From positions 519,808,224 to 519,872,223 of the forward strand of contig NC_092872.1 in the NCBI RefSeq assembly GCF_028372415.1: a stretch of 64,000 nt of DNA, given 5' to 3'. This document shows positions 1 through 10,805 of the stretch, piece after piece. The notes beneath the pieces were generated by a model, which was not told where the DNA came from, did no database searches, and saw only the letters and a program-made list of their open reading frames with translations. Position 1 is the first letter of the stretch; every line of letters begins with the position of its first letter. The position numbers were made by a program, and so were the translations under genes. The DNA comes from Notamacropus eugenii. Taxonomy: Eukaryota > Chordata > Mammalia > Diprotodontia > Macropodidae.

Positions 1-149
1 CCAATACAAGGAAATGAAACTCATAAATGTGAACTTCAACATGTAACGATTGAATCCTTACTACTACTATGTTCAAGGCCCCTTTACTTGGCACTATGTG
101 TGATAGAGGGGAAGGTGGCCGGGTCCCAGCCCTCAAGGGCTTTAGGATA

Positions 150-360
150 TACTGGATAATAGCTGATATTTGTAAAGCGCTTGAAGGTTTGCAAAGTGCT
201 TTACTTACATTGTCTCATTTGCCCTTCACCATATCCCTGTGGGTAGCTGTTGTTCCCTGCATTCTACTGATGAGGAAACAGACTGGGAGAAGCTTATATG
301 ACTTACTTAGGGTGACGCAGCTAATGAGTAGCTGAGGCAGGATTTAATTCAGGTCTTCCC
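150..360 (-). mobile_element. MIR-class SINE fragment
   Basis: The plus strand reads a degenerate antisense MIR: GATGAGGAAACAG, then a CAGCTAATGAGTAG block, then a GGCAGGATTTAATTCAGG block. These are the antisense of the MIR 'CTCATCTGT', 'agctgtgtgac' and 'gagttcaaatc' parts. Confidence 0.75.
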
Positions 361-1401
361 TTATGTTACAATACAAGGCACAGGATATGAAAAGAATAGA
401 ACCTCAGAGCATCCCATAGGTCCTCTGACAAAACCTTGGGCTGAATGGACTGAGTGAAAGGGGCCTTGTCGATGTTCTTGGAAGGGGAATGCTGGTAACT
501 CAGCAAATATGGCCTTAGAGCTCAGTTCCCAGTTTGCTTTCAAGATACCTCCCCCAGCAAAGGGGCTTCAGAGATTATCATCATTACCTTTTCAGGTGAC
601 TGGGGCTCCATCCAGAGATATTACCCAGGTCTGGAATTTGGGGTCATTCAGGCTCCCTCAAACCAAGAGTTCTCTTTTGGCTAGGAAGGTGGCTTGCTTT
701 CATGGTTTTCTATTCAAACTTTGAGCTAAGCTCAAACCATGTAGCTGCCTCCAGGAGCTGAACTAGAACGCTCTCTGAAGTCTATCTCTTTTAGCATGAA
801 TATTGTTATAAAATCCTTTCCTGTTCCAAAATTCTACCTTCTAGGGTCCCTTCTGGTTCTCCCAGTCTGGGATTGATTCTATGATTCTGTTAGTGGTGGT
901 AGAGGACTTGATGCCAAAGCCTACTGAGAGCCTTCTAGAGCTTTCAGAAAGTGAAGGAAGTAACAACTCTTGATTATAGCCATGGTGGCTAATTTAGGGA
1001 TGGAGTAGAGAAGGAATCTGAAACTTGACCACTTCAAGCTTTAGGCGGCTCGATGCTCTAAGTTAGGCCTCTCCAAGTGCTTACACCTCCCCTTATTGAC
1101 AGATTCCCCAAATGGAGGGGCCTGGGCTATCTTAGAGCAGGGGTGGCAAGAGAGGGGCAGGAAGAACCCTCCCCCAATGATCTTTCCCCCTCTCTAGCCT
1201 CCTAATGTACTTATGATCAGTGTCAGTGTCAAGAATTCCCTCCATTCCTAATCTAGCGAAGTCCTCTCTCCCTTCCCTCACCCCTCACAACTATTGTTAT
1301 CATTATCATACAGAATACTGGAGCCAAAAGATCATTTATTTCAGAGGAGGAAAGTGAGCTCAGAGGGTAGAAATGATAGCTCTTAACCAAGATCTTATAT
1401 A

Positions 1402-1665
1402 GGCTGGCAGCAATGGTAGAGAAAGCCTACTACGTGCCAGGCACTGTGCTAAATGCACTTGACAAACATCTCATTTGACCCTTACATCCCTTTGAGGTAG
1501 GTGCTATTATTATCCCCATGTGATAGCTGAGGAAGTTATGGCAAACAGAAGTTAAGTGATTTGACCAGGGTTATAGAGCCTAGTAAGTGAGAGGCCAGAT
1601 TTGAACTCAGGTCTCCCCTGACTCTAGCCCCAGAACTCTACTATAACACCAGCTGCTTCCAGTAG
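1402..1665 (-). mobile_element. MIR-class SINE, near full length
   Basis: It begins with the CTACTACGTGCCAGGCACTG block, passes through CTCATTTGACCCTTACAT and GAGGTAGGTGCTATTATTAT, and ends with GAGGCCAGATTTGAACTCAG and an ACACCAGCTGC end. This is the antisense layout of a therian MIR/THER1-like SINE. Confidence 0.8.
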
Positions 1666-1709
1666 GACTAGAAGTCAAGTCTCCTGACTCCCAGCAATGC
1701 TCTTACTTC

Positions 1710-1850
1710 TAGACCAGTCAGTAAACATTTATTAAACTCCTACTATGTGCCAGGTACTGTGATAAGCATGGGATGCAAAGAGAGGCAAAAGACAGTCCCT
1801 GACCTCAAAGAGCTCAGTTTAATGGAGGAGACATGTAAACAACACCTATT
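1710..1850. mobile_element. Ancient dispersed repeat fragment
   Basis: The stretch runs from AACATTTATTAAACTCCTAC through a GGCAAAAGACAGTCCCTGAC block to AGCTCAGTTTAATGGAGGAG. The same module recurs in this window near 6690-6760, 31145-31260, 42040-42300 and 44060-44160, so it is a dispersed repeat; I cannot name the family. Confidence 0.6.
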
Positions 1851-2144
1851 TTAGATGGCCTTCCCAGGGAGGCAGAGATATGGGATGATAGCTTGCATGG
1901 ATGTTGTTTATTCTGGAAATTTATTCATGGATGATATGTTCTCTCCCTAAGGGATGACACTGTTCCTCCCTTCCTGTCCCCATAGGACTGGGTGCTGATC
2001 AGGGGCTTAGCATGTAGTCATTATGGACAGAGGCAAGTCTGGATCATGTCTGCAGAGGGTTTTGGTGAGGTGGAGGCAAAGTGCATCCCCTTTTGGCTCA
2101 GACCTATGCCATAGGAAACCTGCAACAGCTGCAGGTGCTGCTGC

Positions 2145-2164
2145 ACTGCCCTCTAGTGGCCAGC
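2145..2164. promoter_or_regulatory. CTCF-like motif downstream of EYA2
   Basis: The core GCCCTCTAGTGGCCAG matches the familiar CTCF pattern of a C-rich half followed by TAGTGGC or TGGTGGC. It lies in non-repetitive sequence about 2 kb beyond the EYA2 poly(A) signal. Binding is inferred from the motif alone. Confidence 0.4.
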
Positions 2165-2349
2165 TTCCTTGGATTGATACTAAAACTCAATTTCACGTGA
2201 AGCAATCGATACATATTGTTGAACTGGGGAAAGGGAGCATTTTTGTGAATAAAGCCTTATTTAGAAGGGTGGTGGAAGTTTAAAAGTCTCAGGATTCTCT
2301 GATGGTATCTGTCTTTCTGTAAAAAGGATCCTACAGCAATAATTCAGAA

Positions 2350-2505
2350 AACTCTGAATCTATAAACTTGATCTTTATAACAATCCCATGAGATTGGCTG
2401 GCTCAGGAAGTTCTCCCTAGTTTACAGATGAGATAACTGAGGTTGAGAAGAAATTCAGGTTGCCCAGGTTAACACAGTTAAATAAATGACAAAACTGGGA
2501 TTACA
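2350..2505 (-). mobile_element. MIR-class SINE fragment
   Basis: It contains ATAACAATCCCATGAG, then TTTACAGATGAGATAACTGA and a degenerate cagttaaataaatgac block, the antisense core of a MIR. Confidence 0.65.
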
Positions 2506-4185
2506 ATATCTTTATAATATTTTCCAAAACAGAAATCATTTTGAGATTACTGTTTTTGATTTCCTGCCTTTATATGGCCATGGATAATCCGGACCTGAGA
2601 GTGAACATCTACAGAGATAGGAAGACAAGCTCTCTTCAGCTCAGCAGAGGACCTTTGACCCCTGGGTGGCCAGTGCTACCTCACAGAAACACCAGTTACT
2701 TTGATGAGAGGGTGGATGAGGGCAGAAGATAACCAATGAGGCTCTTGCACACATTAGCTCAGAAAAGTTGTGGAAAGATCACATTTCTGTAAAATATTCA
2801 ATCATGAGACTTTGATTTTTTGAGCCTCAGTACCTTCATGTAAAATGGAGATCTCGACACTGGCACTCCCTGTTGGGTGGGGTGGTTGTGAAGAAAGCAC
2901 CATATAAACTGGGAATCACTATAGAGAGAAAGGGGAGCTGCAGGAATCACTGTTGCCCCTTGTCTGTATGGGAGCCTGTACCTCCTTTCCCAACCCTCTG
3001 TCCCCTCCAGCACCCCCACACACCCCTACCTTACCTTAGATCTCCTTTTATTTCAGCAAAGAAATATAAAGAAATGTGGACAGGAGAGACAACTAGAGAT
3101 GGGCAAAGCCCCGCTAGTAACTAACTCTTGGGTGGGGTGCCAGGGACCAGCTTCCCAGAGGCTGCTTCAAGTGTCTGTCATCCACACTCTGGGAATGCTA
3201 TCTCTTCCACAGTGACTTGTATTTGGCCCTCGTAGGCTTTTGCCTGGAGGGGGATTAGATGGTTAGCTCAATTTCATGTGGAAAGAGGAAAAGCTCATCT
3301 ATCCCCTTCACACAAATATACCCTATCCCATGTCGCAAACTCTACCCTTAGAAGTACACCTCTTTGGGAGGAAGACCTGGGTTGAAGTTGTACCTCCGAC
3401 TATATGACCTTAGGCAAGTCATTTAATTTTAAAGTATTCAAGGCAAGTAAAATTTCAGAGAAGGTGGTGACTTGAATTGGTAATGTGCACCTCACCTGAG
3501 ACCACGTGACTCAGCTCACACCACAAGTTCAGTCTCTTCGCCTCATCCCCACTGGAGCATAGGCTAAGTGACAAAACAACACTGTTAAAATGCAAACTTT
3601 TCTTGTAGTTATTCAAACCTTGGAGTGAATGAATGAAGCAAACCTTTCCAGAGAGTCAATTCTGGTGATGGAATGGGGGAGAGGAAAGAGAGCACCGGGA
3701 GGGCAGTGGGGACCAAGCAGCTTATGTCTGCTTCCTAATCTTGCCATGGGTGACTTTAGATTTGCGCCCCCTTCCCCCTACGTTCTCCTGCCCAGCCAAC
3801 TGCCCAGTGCAAACTCCCAAGTTCATTCTGAAAGAATATCTAAACCAGGGAATCCTTGTATCCAAGTATGATGCTCAGTCTCTCACAGGGTTCCTTTTTA
3901 TGAAGCTGCCTCACACTCTGGGCTCACTGAGCTCCACGCTCTTGTGTTTCCATGGCTACCAGACCACCAGTCATCCTTTCCCTTCACTCTTGCCAATGGA
4001 GAACTACCTCCAGTCTTTCAAGCCAGATCTAGGTCCTACTGGGTCCTCCTGTGGGTCAGCAGTAGTCAGCAGGTCTTGGGGTTCCTAAAGATCTCTGCTT
4101 CCCCAAAACATTCTCCATCCCAGCAGACTCCTGCCCAGGAAGTCTGTAACCTCAGGCTTGGAGAAGGAACAAAGCAGTTACTCCT

Positions 4186-4965
4186 CCCTCAAAATGTAAA
4201 CGTGGTTTTATTCAATGCCTTTCAGTCTCACAAGGTACAGCTTCCCTCATCTTCTTCCTCCCTCCCCCCAACCCCCAAACAAGATGGCCACATAAGGCAC
4301 CGTGCACCGTTCACACACCTTCAGGAGGCTTTTCCAAGAACAAAAATAAGCTCTAGGTCTTCGGGATGACCCTGAATGTCCTTACTAATTTACAAAGTGT
4401 GATTGTCCCTCAGAGTACAACTTGAAGAAGAGATCTCTTTAAATTAGATCTGTAAGCCCCCTCCCCCTCCCCAACCCCATCCCAATGAGAGAGCTTAAAA
4501 AACAAAACCAGCAACAAAGAAATCCGCCATCACAGGTATGAGAGCATAATACCAGAGTAATGAGATTAGTTCATAAATTAAAAAAAAAATAGCCTGCCTG
4601 CTCTTCTATCAATGATTTCTTGCTTCCCTTCAGTGAGTCCTGCAGCAGGTGGCGGTCATGGAGTCCCCCGAGTTCTGGGCCACATGCCTGCCCTTCACTC
4701 CTATCTTCAGCCCCAAAGTCAGACCCTCCCCAGCTGCCTCCTGGAGGGCTCTCAGTTCAGTCTCTGAGATGTAGCTTTATCTCCTCCCATCAGAGACCTT
4801 GGCTCCCAAATAAGTGGTCCCCATGTTAGCGTGACTGCTCAGTCTCTGCTCCTTCCAAGTCCTCAAAATCGGAAGTGGGAAGGCAGGAAGGAAAAGGACT
4901 GGGCTTCGCAGGGGTGAGGGTGGGAACTGTCCAGCCAAGCTCAGGGCCACCACCCTGTGGCTCTG
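4186..4965 (-). other. EYA2: Probable EYA2 3' UTR
   Basis: About 780 bases lie between the EYA2 stop codon and the first AATAAA on the minus strand. The stretch shows no SINE or LINE that I can recognise and includes C-rich tracts and a run of ten A on the plus strand near 4580. The end is inferred from the poly(A) signal, because no transcript data are available. Confidence 0.65.
4207..4212 (-). terminator. Canonical poly(A) signal AATAAA for EYA2
   Basis: The minus strand reads AATAAA here, in the context CATTGAATAAAACC. It is the first canonical signal met downstream of the EYA2 stop. A TGTA motif lies just upstream at 4239-4236, and T-rich sequence (TTTACATTTTG) follows within 20 bases, as expected for a cleavage site near 4185-4195. 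Confidence 0.7.
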
Positions 4966-5046
4966 CTATAAGTACTCCAGCTCCAGGGCATGCCTCAGGG
5001 CCTCCAGGTCTGCGTGGCAGGAGATTCTCCAGAAGGGCATGTTGTG
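4966..5046 (-). CDS. EYA2: EYA2 terminal coding exon, residues about 513-538 and stop
   Basis: This segment encodes HNMPFWRISCHADLEALRHA then LELEYL and a TAG stop. The C-terminus separates the paralogues: EYA1 and EYA4 carry SSHSDL at this position, while SCHADLEALRHALELEYL is the EYA2 form. The final helix contacts SIX1; the residue matching human A532, whose replacement is reported to break SIX1 binding, is the GCC codon at 4989-4987. The acceptor is TTCTTTTGCAG and the exon starts in phase 0. The intron upstream is 8.76 kb, and a MIR-class SINE fragment begins only about 40 bases beyond the acceptor. Confidence 0.97.
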   Translation of the reverse strand, partial: HNMPFWRISCHADLEALRHALELEYL

Positions 5047-5089
5047 CTGCAAAAGAATGACAGGATAGTTCACCTTTCTCCGCAGAGTA

Positions 5090-5270
5090 CACTGTATATT
5101 ACAGAAGTACACATCCTCTCCATTCTGCAGATGAGCAAACAGGTACAAGGGGAGAAGTGACTTGTCCAAGGTCACTGGGACACAAAATCACAGAGGCAGA
5201 GGTCAGACTTGAATTTGGGACTTCTGACTAATTCCAAAGGTTTTTTCTGCCACATCACGCTACCTTTTAA
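5090..5270 (-). mobile_element. MIR-class SINE next to the EYA2 terminal exon
   Basis: The stretch contains TTCTGCAGATGAGCAAACAG, GTGACTTGTCCAAGGTCACT and CAGACTTGAATTTGGGACTT. It lies in the last EYA2 intron in the same orientation as the gene and starts about 40 bases from the acceptor. Confidence 0.75.
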
Positions 5271-5969
5271 AATAGTCCGTATCCTGAGCTTAAGCCTGCC
5301 ACATCTTTACTCAGAGGCTGAGGGAAAGTGAAGGTAGACAGGAAGGGAGTATTCTCTGGAGCTCCCAGGGAAAAAAGGGACTTTTGGCCTGCACAGAACA
5401 GGTGAGTCTTCATCACAGAGATCAGAGGAACAGGAGAGAGGAGTTTGCTCACCAAAGCACATGAGGGAGTAGCCAAGTCAGCTCCAGGGGTCTAATTAGA
5501 ATGATGGCTGAGGTCCTCGTATATCTCAGGTTCTAACTGGGGGTTAAAGTCCTGTCAGCTGATTACAGTGTCAGGGACATGTTGGGTTATTATTATTATT
5601 TTGATAGGAAGCCATCTCCACTGTTATCATTTTGGGCTGGACTTGTGATTTCATAGTTAACAAGGAACTCCCCGTGAAGGGACATCCTCTCCCACTGTAG
5701 GCCAGATACCTGCTCTGAAGCTTAGTGTCTTACTTGCTTAGTAGCTTAGGCACCAAGAGAGAAGTTAAGTAACTTTGTCTAGGATTCCCATTCACAAAGG
5801 AAATCAGTTAAAGTTTGAAGTTACAATCATCAAAATATTTTTAAAAATCAAGTTCAAGGCCCCCGGACTAAAAACCTCTGTTCTGTGCTCTCCTGGTCCT
5901 TGAGAAACACATTTCTTTCTGGTTTTCCAGTGTTTTGTCAAACAATCGAATGACCTATGGCATCACCGT

Positions 5970-6110
5970 AAACACCCTCCCGAATCACCATACCCCTATG
6001 TGGCTTTTCCGAGCAGGGACTTTGGCATTTGTATCCCCAGGTCCTAGTGCAGTGTTTAGCATAGAATCAACACTTAAATTTTTCTTCATTTCATTCATTT
6101 GACTCAGACA
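5970..6110 (+). mobile_element. L2 LINE 3' tail
   Basis: GAGCAGGGACTTTGGCATTT, GTATCCCCAGGTCCTAGTGC and a TTTAGCATAGAATCAACACT block are diverged forms of the L2 3' end. Confidence 0.6.
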
Positions 6111-6814
6111 TAATGGCTTCCTTGAGTCCCAAATTCTGAATCTGTGCATCTCAGGTCTAACTGCTCTCCCCTTCCACACACAGCTCCGCCCCTTGATTTG
6201 GTTTTTCCTATGGACTCACTTCTGTTCTTTCATCATTTAATTTTCTTTCCTGAAACTGTTCTTTTCTCCCTCATCCTCTACTCCGCTAAAGCCTTTGGGG
6301 CTTCCATGGCCTCTTGTTGTCTACCATTCAAGAATGAGTTAAATTAAGTGCTCATCATTTCTCCACTAATAGTAGAAGAGAAAGATTGTAATCTGTGTAA
6401 GTGGTGTTCTCCCTATAAGGATGAAATCGCAAATCTCTTGATGATTAAGTAATAAGCTCTTCCTCTTTTCTGCCTCCCACCAATACCTTCAGGACACATT
6501 AGGGCTGCCTTTGATCTTTAGTCAAGGTGGGCCTTGGCAGCATCTTTTAGATCAGGTGAATTTCAGAGCTGGAAATCAGGGAGTCAGATGGCCCTAGATT
6601 TAGGAGTGGAAGGCACCTCAGAGATCATCTCTTCATGCCACCCAAAGCCTTGGCACTGTCTAATGACTCAACGTCAGAAACGGATATAAGTTAATCAATC
6701 AGTAAACACTTATTAAAGTCTACCATATGCCAGCTGTTGTGCCAAGCACAGGAAGTGATTTTACCAGCAGAAATAATATTAAAGAAGATGCATTGTGATC
6801 TAAGGACCACTCTG

Positions 6815-7055
6815 AGAACAGGGACAGGCTTACTTTTCTCTTTGTATCTCTAGCACTTAGTACAGTGTTTTTAAATTTAATTATTTTTTTCCAATTACAG
6901 GAAAAAACAATTTTAACATTCTTTATAAAAAAGATTGAGTCCCAGAATCCACCCCCCAGCTCCCTGCCGCCAGAAGGCAAGCAATTTGATATAGGTTATA
7001 TACGTAGTACAGTGTTTTACATACAATAAGTGCTTAATAAATGCTTTTTCATCTA
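6815..7055 (+). mobile_element. L2 3' tail split by a later insertion
   Basis: The left part ends CTTTGTATCTCTAGCACTTA and the right part resumes with ACATACAATAAGTGCTTAAT AAATG. Together they make one L2-type tail; 133 bases of another element lie between them. Confidence 0.75.
6872..7004 (-). mobile_element. Truncated retroelement inserted in an L2 tail, 14-bp target duplication
   Basis: The 14-base word TAGTACAGTGTTTT is present at 6858-6871 and again at 7005-7018, a perfect target-site duplication. On the minus strand the insert begins TATATAACCTATATCAAATT and ends in an A/T-rich tail, as expected for a 5'-truncated target-primed retroelement. The sequence resembles the 3' end of an abundant marsupial retroelement whose class I cannot settle. 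Confidence 0.8.
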
Positions 7056-8089
7056 TCCATCCATCTGTTCATTCTTCGGTTGTACCAAATGGTCTAAACA
7101 GGCTTACTCTGTTTTCTATCACTCACTGATTTGCCCATTAATCAATCTGGACAGATATTTGCAGAGGGTCAGAAAGGGACATCTTGTTTCTAGAAGGACA
7201 GACATGGGGAAAAGGATGAATACCTCTTTACAAGGTCAGTGTGTGCGTTTTGGGGGGAGGTATGGGAGAAAAGAGAGAAATTTAAATCATGAATGCAGCC
7301 ATAGCCAGTACAGCCAAAAGCCCAAGGATCATGTCATAGAGGATTTAGAGGAGGAGTAGATATAAACCATGCCTTCAAGGAACTAGGTAGGACTCTCCCT
7401 TTTAATATCCCCAATTACTGACCCATCAGGCTTGGATTATTATAATTCTGGGTCTAGCCAGAAAGATGTGAACAACTGTAAATGTCCCAGACATGAAGAA
7501 AGCCAGGGCAGCTATGTAGAAGGACCCTCCAGTTACCCCTTTCAGCCATGGGAAAAGGAGGACATCACCAACATCCCTGATGATATTAGTGATAATAATA
7601 ACAGAAGAAATAAGGCTAAAAGAGCAGGGATGCACTCCTAATCTTGACTGAAAACAAAGACAGGAGGGTTAGCTCACTACACAGCTTATGCCAAACAAGC
7701 TGCTGGCCAGGCCCTGGGGACCAAGGGACAGATGGAGCCTGTGGTCATGCCCATGATTCCCAAGCCAGCCTACTCAGTTCTGAGCCAATGGGGGGAGGGC
7801 CACAAAAGCATTCAGGCATCACCACCCTCCCTGGAGACCTCCTCAAAACTTCCTCTAAAGAAGGTTTTTTTCCCTTTCTCTCACAAATACACATATTTAT
7901 TTATTTTTGGCTAGAGGTGGCACAGGGAGAGAGGGAAGCAGTGGGGCTTCTGAGAAGTGAAACATTTTTGATGAGAGACTGCAGCCAATCTAGAAAAGGC
8001 AACCAGTATGGGGAGGGAGATGGAAGTGAAGGCACCTTCAGACTGGGGATTAGGAAGCCTCTGAAGTCCCTTCTGGCTCTAAATCTGTG

Positions 8090-8340
8090 AACTTCTGAAA
8101 AATGGACTCAGGGCATTCAATTTGAAGAAGGGAAGCCTTAGATGAGGGACGGCAGTTATCCCCCAATATCAGAAATGTTATAGAGGAATTTTCTATTTGC
8201 TCTCACAGAAGAGAAAGGAGCACCAGTGGGTGGGTGGGTGGAAGTTACAGGAAGAAAGATTTCACATTAATAATAGGAAAAACATTTTAACTGTTATAGC
8301 TGTCCCAGAGGAGAATTTTAGATTTTAACTAAACTAAATT
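8090..8340 (+). mobile_element. CR1/L3-like LINE fossil
   Basis: It contains an AGGCAGTTATC-like block, GGGTGGAAGTTACAGGAAGA, then AATAGGAAAAACATTTTAAC and GTTATAGCTGTCCCAGAGGA. This order of modules is that of the mammalian L3/CR1 3' region. It is heavily diverged. Confidence 0.55.
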
Positions 8341-8344
8341 TTAA

Positions 8345-8550
8345 GGTCCTAATGGGCAAGGTGGCAGCTAAGTAGTTAAGTAGATAAGAGTACCCGGCCT
8401 GGAATCAGGGAAGACTCATCTTCCCGAGTCCAAATATGACCTCAGACAGTTCCTAGCTATATGACCCTGGGCAAATCCTTAACCCTGTCTGACTCATTTT
8501 CCTCCGTCTGAGCTGGAGAAGGTCATGGCAAGCCGCTTCAGTATCTCTGC
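8345..8550 (+). mobile_element. tRNA-derived marsupial SINE with RTE-like tail
   Basis: GGTGGCAGCTAAGTAGTTAA begins the element, followed by CCTGGAATCAGGGAAGACTC, an ATATGACCCTGGGCAAATCC block and the tail GAGCTGGAGAAGGTCATGGC AAGCC. The tail type is typical of marsupial SINEs that borrow an RTE 3' end. Confidence 0.8.
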
Positions 8551-8552
8551 TA

Positions 8553-8790
8553 AGTGGTTCAATGTACCTGGAGGCGCAAAGACCTGAATTCAAATCCCAC
8601 TTCAGACACTTACTAGCTACATGACCCTGGGCAAGTCATTTAATTTTTGTCTGCCTCAGTTTCCTCAACTTTAAAGGGGATAATCGCACTTACCTCCCAG
8701 AGCATTGTGAGGAGCAAGTGAGAAGACATATGTATAGCACTTTGCAAACTTTAATGTGCTATATAAAAGCTACCCATTATTATTATTAAT
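8553..8790 (+). mobile_element. MIR-class SINE, sense
   Basis: The copy contains GACCTGAATTCAAATCCCAC, TACATGACCCTGGGCAAGTC, CTCAGTTTCCTCAACTTTAA and ends in GCTACCCATTATTATTATTA. It directly follows another SINE in the same orientation. Confidence 0.85.
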
Positions 8791-8940
8791 GACTTTTCTG
8801 TCCCCAGAACAATTAAAGCAAGAGCCTGGAGGAGTACTCCTCAGGATGCTGGAGATGAGATTCATTCTTCAGGTATGGAAGTTGGACAAGTTGACCTCTA
8901 GGTCCCTTCAAACTCCAAGATTCTTCATCCCTCCCTAAGC

Positions 8941-9030
8941 AAGGCATGGTGCAAAGAGTCAGAGGACCTGGGTTCAAATCCTTGTTTGTCACTTACTAGC
9001 TGGGTAAAGACAGGCAAATCCTTTCACCTG
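8941..9030 (+). mobile_element. Partial SINE head
   Basis: It contains AGAGTCAGAGGACCTGGGTT CAAATCC and an ACTAGCTGGGTAAAGACAGG block, then stops where the next SINE begins. Confidence 0.65.
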
Positions 9031-9056
9031 CGTGTTCATGTTTTATCTTTTATTTT

Positions 9057-9320
9057 TTGTTGCTTTTCAGTCATTTCAGTTGTGTCCAATTCTTCATGAC
9101 CCCATCTGGGATTTTCTTGGCAGAGATACTGGAGTGCTTTGCCATTTCCTTCTCCAGCTCATTTTCCAGATGAAAGAACTGAGACAAACAGGGTTAAGTG
9201 ACTTGACCAGGGTCATGCAGCTAATAAATGTCTAAGGCCAAATTTGGACTCAGGATTTGGAGTCAGTCTTCCTGACTCCAGACCTGGTGTTCTATCCAAC
9301 GTGCCACCTGGCTTCCCTTT
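9057..9320 (-). mobile_element. tRNA-derived marsupial SINE, antisense, near full length
   Basis: It reads GTTGCTTTTCAGTCATTTCA, TTTGCCATTTCCTTCTCCAG, GACCAGGGTCATGCAGCTAA and ends with GTTCTATCCAACGTGCCACC. The tail resembles the RTE/BovB 3' end, while the body is the marsupial SINE and not a ruminant one. Confidence 0.85.
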
Positions 9321-10599
9321 TATCCTTTACTTTCTCTCTAAAATTAGGGTTGGATCTGGGACCTCTACTAATCTTTCTAGGTCAAAATATGAATCTATAA
9401 TCCTTCAGGGAGCTGCGGCCTCATTTTCAACAGAAAGTTTTGTTTTTTTTTCCATTAAGAGCATACATGTTTTCCAACACTGCTGATAACCCCAGTTCAG
9501 TTTGTAGGAAGAAACAAGAAATCCTTCTCCCCAGAGGGGAGTGACAACTACAGCCCGACCTCATCCAGACCTTTCCTGTTTGAGTAGTGACTTAACTCTA
9601 CAATAACCAGATAAATCCAGGGAACGCCGATGATGATGCCGAGCTATGTGCTTATTCACTGCTGCCCCCTTACCTCACCACACTGTGTCTCATTAAATCT
9701 GGGGACATGGTTTATATGCCCTGAGAGGCCACACGGGGGCTGTGGCCTACGGATATGTGTACATAGATACATGTTAACATGCAGAGCTACACATCCTTCT
9801 AAATGAAGGAAAACACAGAAACTGAGAAACAAGTGGTAAATATTACACCGAGTCTGGGTGTTTGTGAGAAGCCTCTGGATAATAAAATGACTAATAAATG
9901 CTAATCCTTTTCCTTTGATTCAAAGCAGAGTCTCCCTAGCAGAGGTGGACACAGGGCAACCCAGACTAGAATGCTTTAAGGTCCAAGGGACAAGCTTGGA
10001 GGAAGGGTTCTTTTTCCTCCATCCCCAGGGAAAAACATTTGCCAAAGTTTGGCCAAGCTGAGAGTCTTTCTAACGTCACTGATGCTCCTGGCAGGGTCAG
10101 TGGTGGTGGTTGTAGTGGTGGGTGGGAAGGTCACACTTCCAATTTTTATTTCAATTTTGACTGGGTTATGCCCCCTAGTCAGATGCAGCTCTGGCTCTGA
10201 GACTGCTGATTTTCCTGGCTGCAGGGACCCTCATCTCACTTAGGTCCCTGCAGGATTTTTTTGTCTTTTTCTTCTACACATCCACAATGCGCTTGAAGTC
10301 TTTGAACTTTGTGGATGGTTCATGCAGTGGTCTGAAATGAGGCCTAAAAGCAGAATAGGGTTCTTGAGATGGAGTTCTGCCATTCCTTCTCAGATGGAGA
10401 ATTTCCTATGGGTATCCTTCTTCTGAGCTAGGAAATGGAGGTGATAAGCTGAGTTTTTGGCAAAGGGCAGTCAGGACACTGGCCTTTTCAGCTAAACATC
10501 TCCTACCAGTGATGTCTATTTGGCCTTTATATTAACATTATTCTGAATCTAATTAATTCAAGTAGATGCTAGATGAGGCCAAGGAATTTTCCAGTAAAT

Positions 10600-10805
10600 A
10601 TCTCCCACAGTGGTCTCAAGGCCATTTCCCATCTCCATGCTTTTGCATAGGTGGCCCTCACATGTCTGGAATACTATCCTTCTTCACCTCTGCTTCTCAG
10701 TTCAGCTCCAAGGCCATCCCCTAAATGAGCCTTCTCCCCCAAATGCCTCATAATTATTTTGCATATACCTGAATTACTTGCCAAGTTTATTAATAAAGTC
10801 ATTAA
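10600..10805 (+). mobile_element. L2 LINE fragment
   Basis: CCATGCTTTTGCATAGGTGG, TGTCTGGAATACTATCCTTC, CACCTCTGCTTCTCAGTTCA and GAATTACTTGCC follow the order of the L2 ORF2 end and 3' UTR. Confidence 0.7.

Larger units (their letters stand above)
1..4185. other. Region downstream of EYA2, no gene recognised
   Basis: No exon with flanking splice sites or long conserved reading frame was found. It holds minus-strand MIR-class SINE fragments (150-360, 1402-1665, 2350-2505), a dispersed repeat at 1710-1850, a CTCF-like motif at 2145-2164, and otherwise unassigned sequence. In placental mammals the neighbour on this side is ZMYND8, convergent with EYA2; nothing here is recognisable as that gene. 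Confidence 0.7.

Noticed and set aside
1..4185. 3' exons of the neighbouring ZMYND8 gene
   Set aside because: No segment with recognisable domain sequence or splice sites was found; the gene, if syntenic, ends outside the window.
9057..9320. Ruminant Bov-tA/BovB origin suggested by the TTTGCCATTTCCTTCTCCAG tail
   Set aside because: Only the RTE-derived tail is shared; the rest is the marsupial SINE body, repeated across the window.
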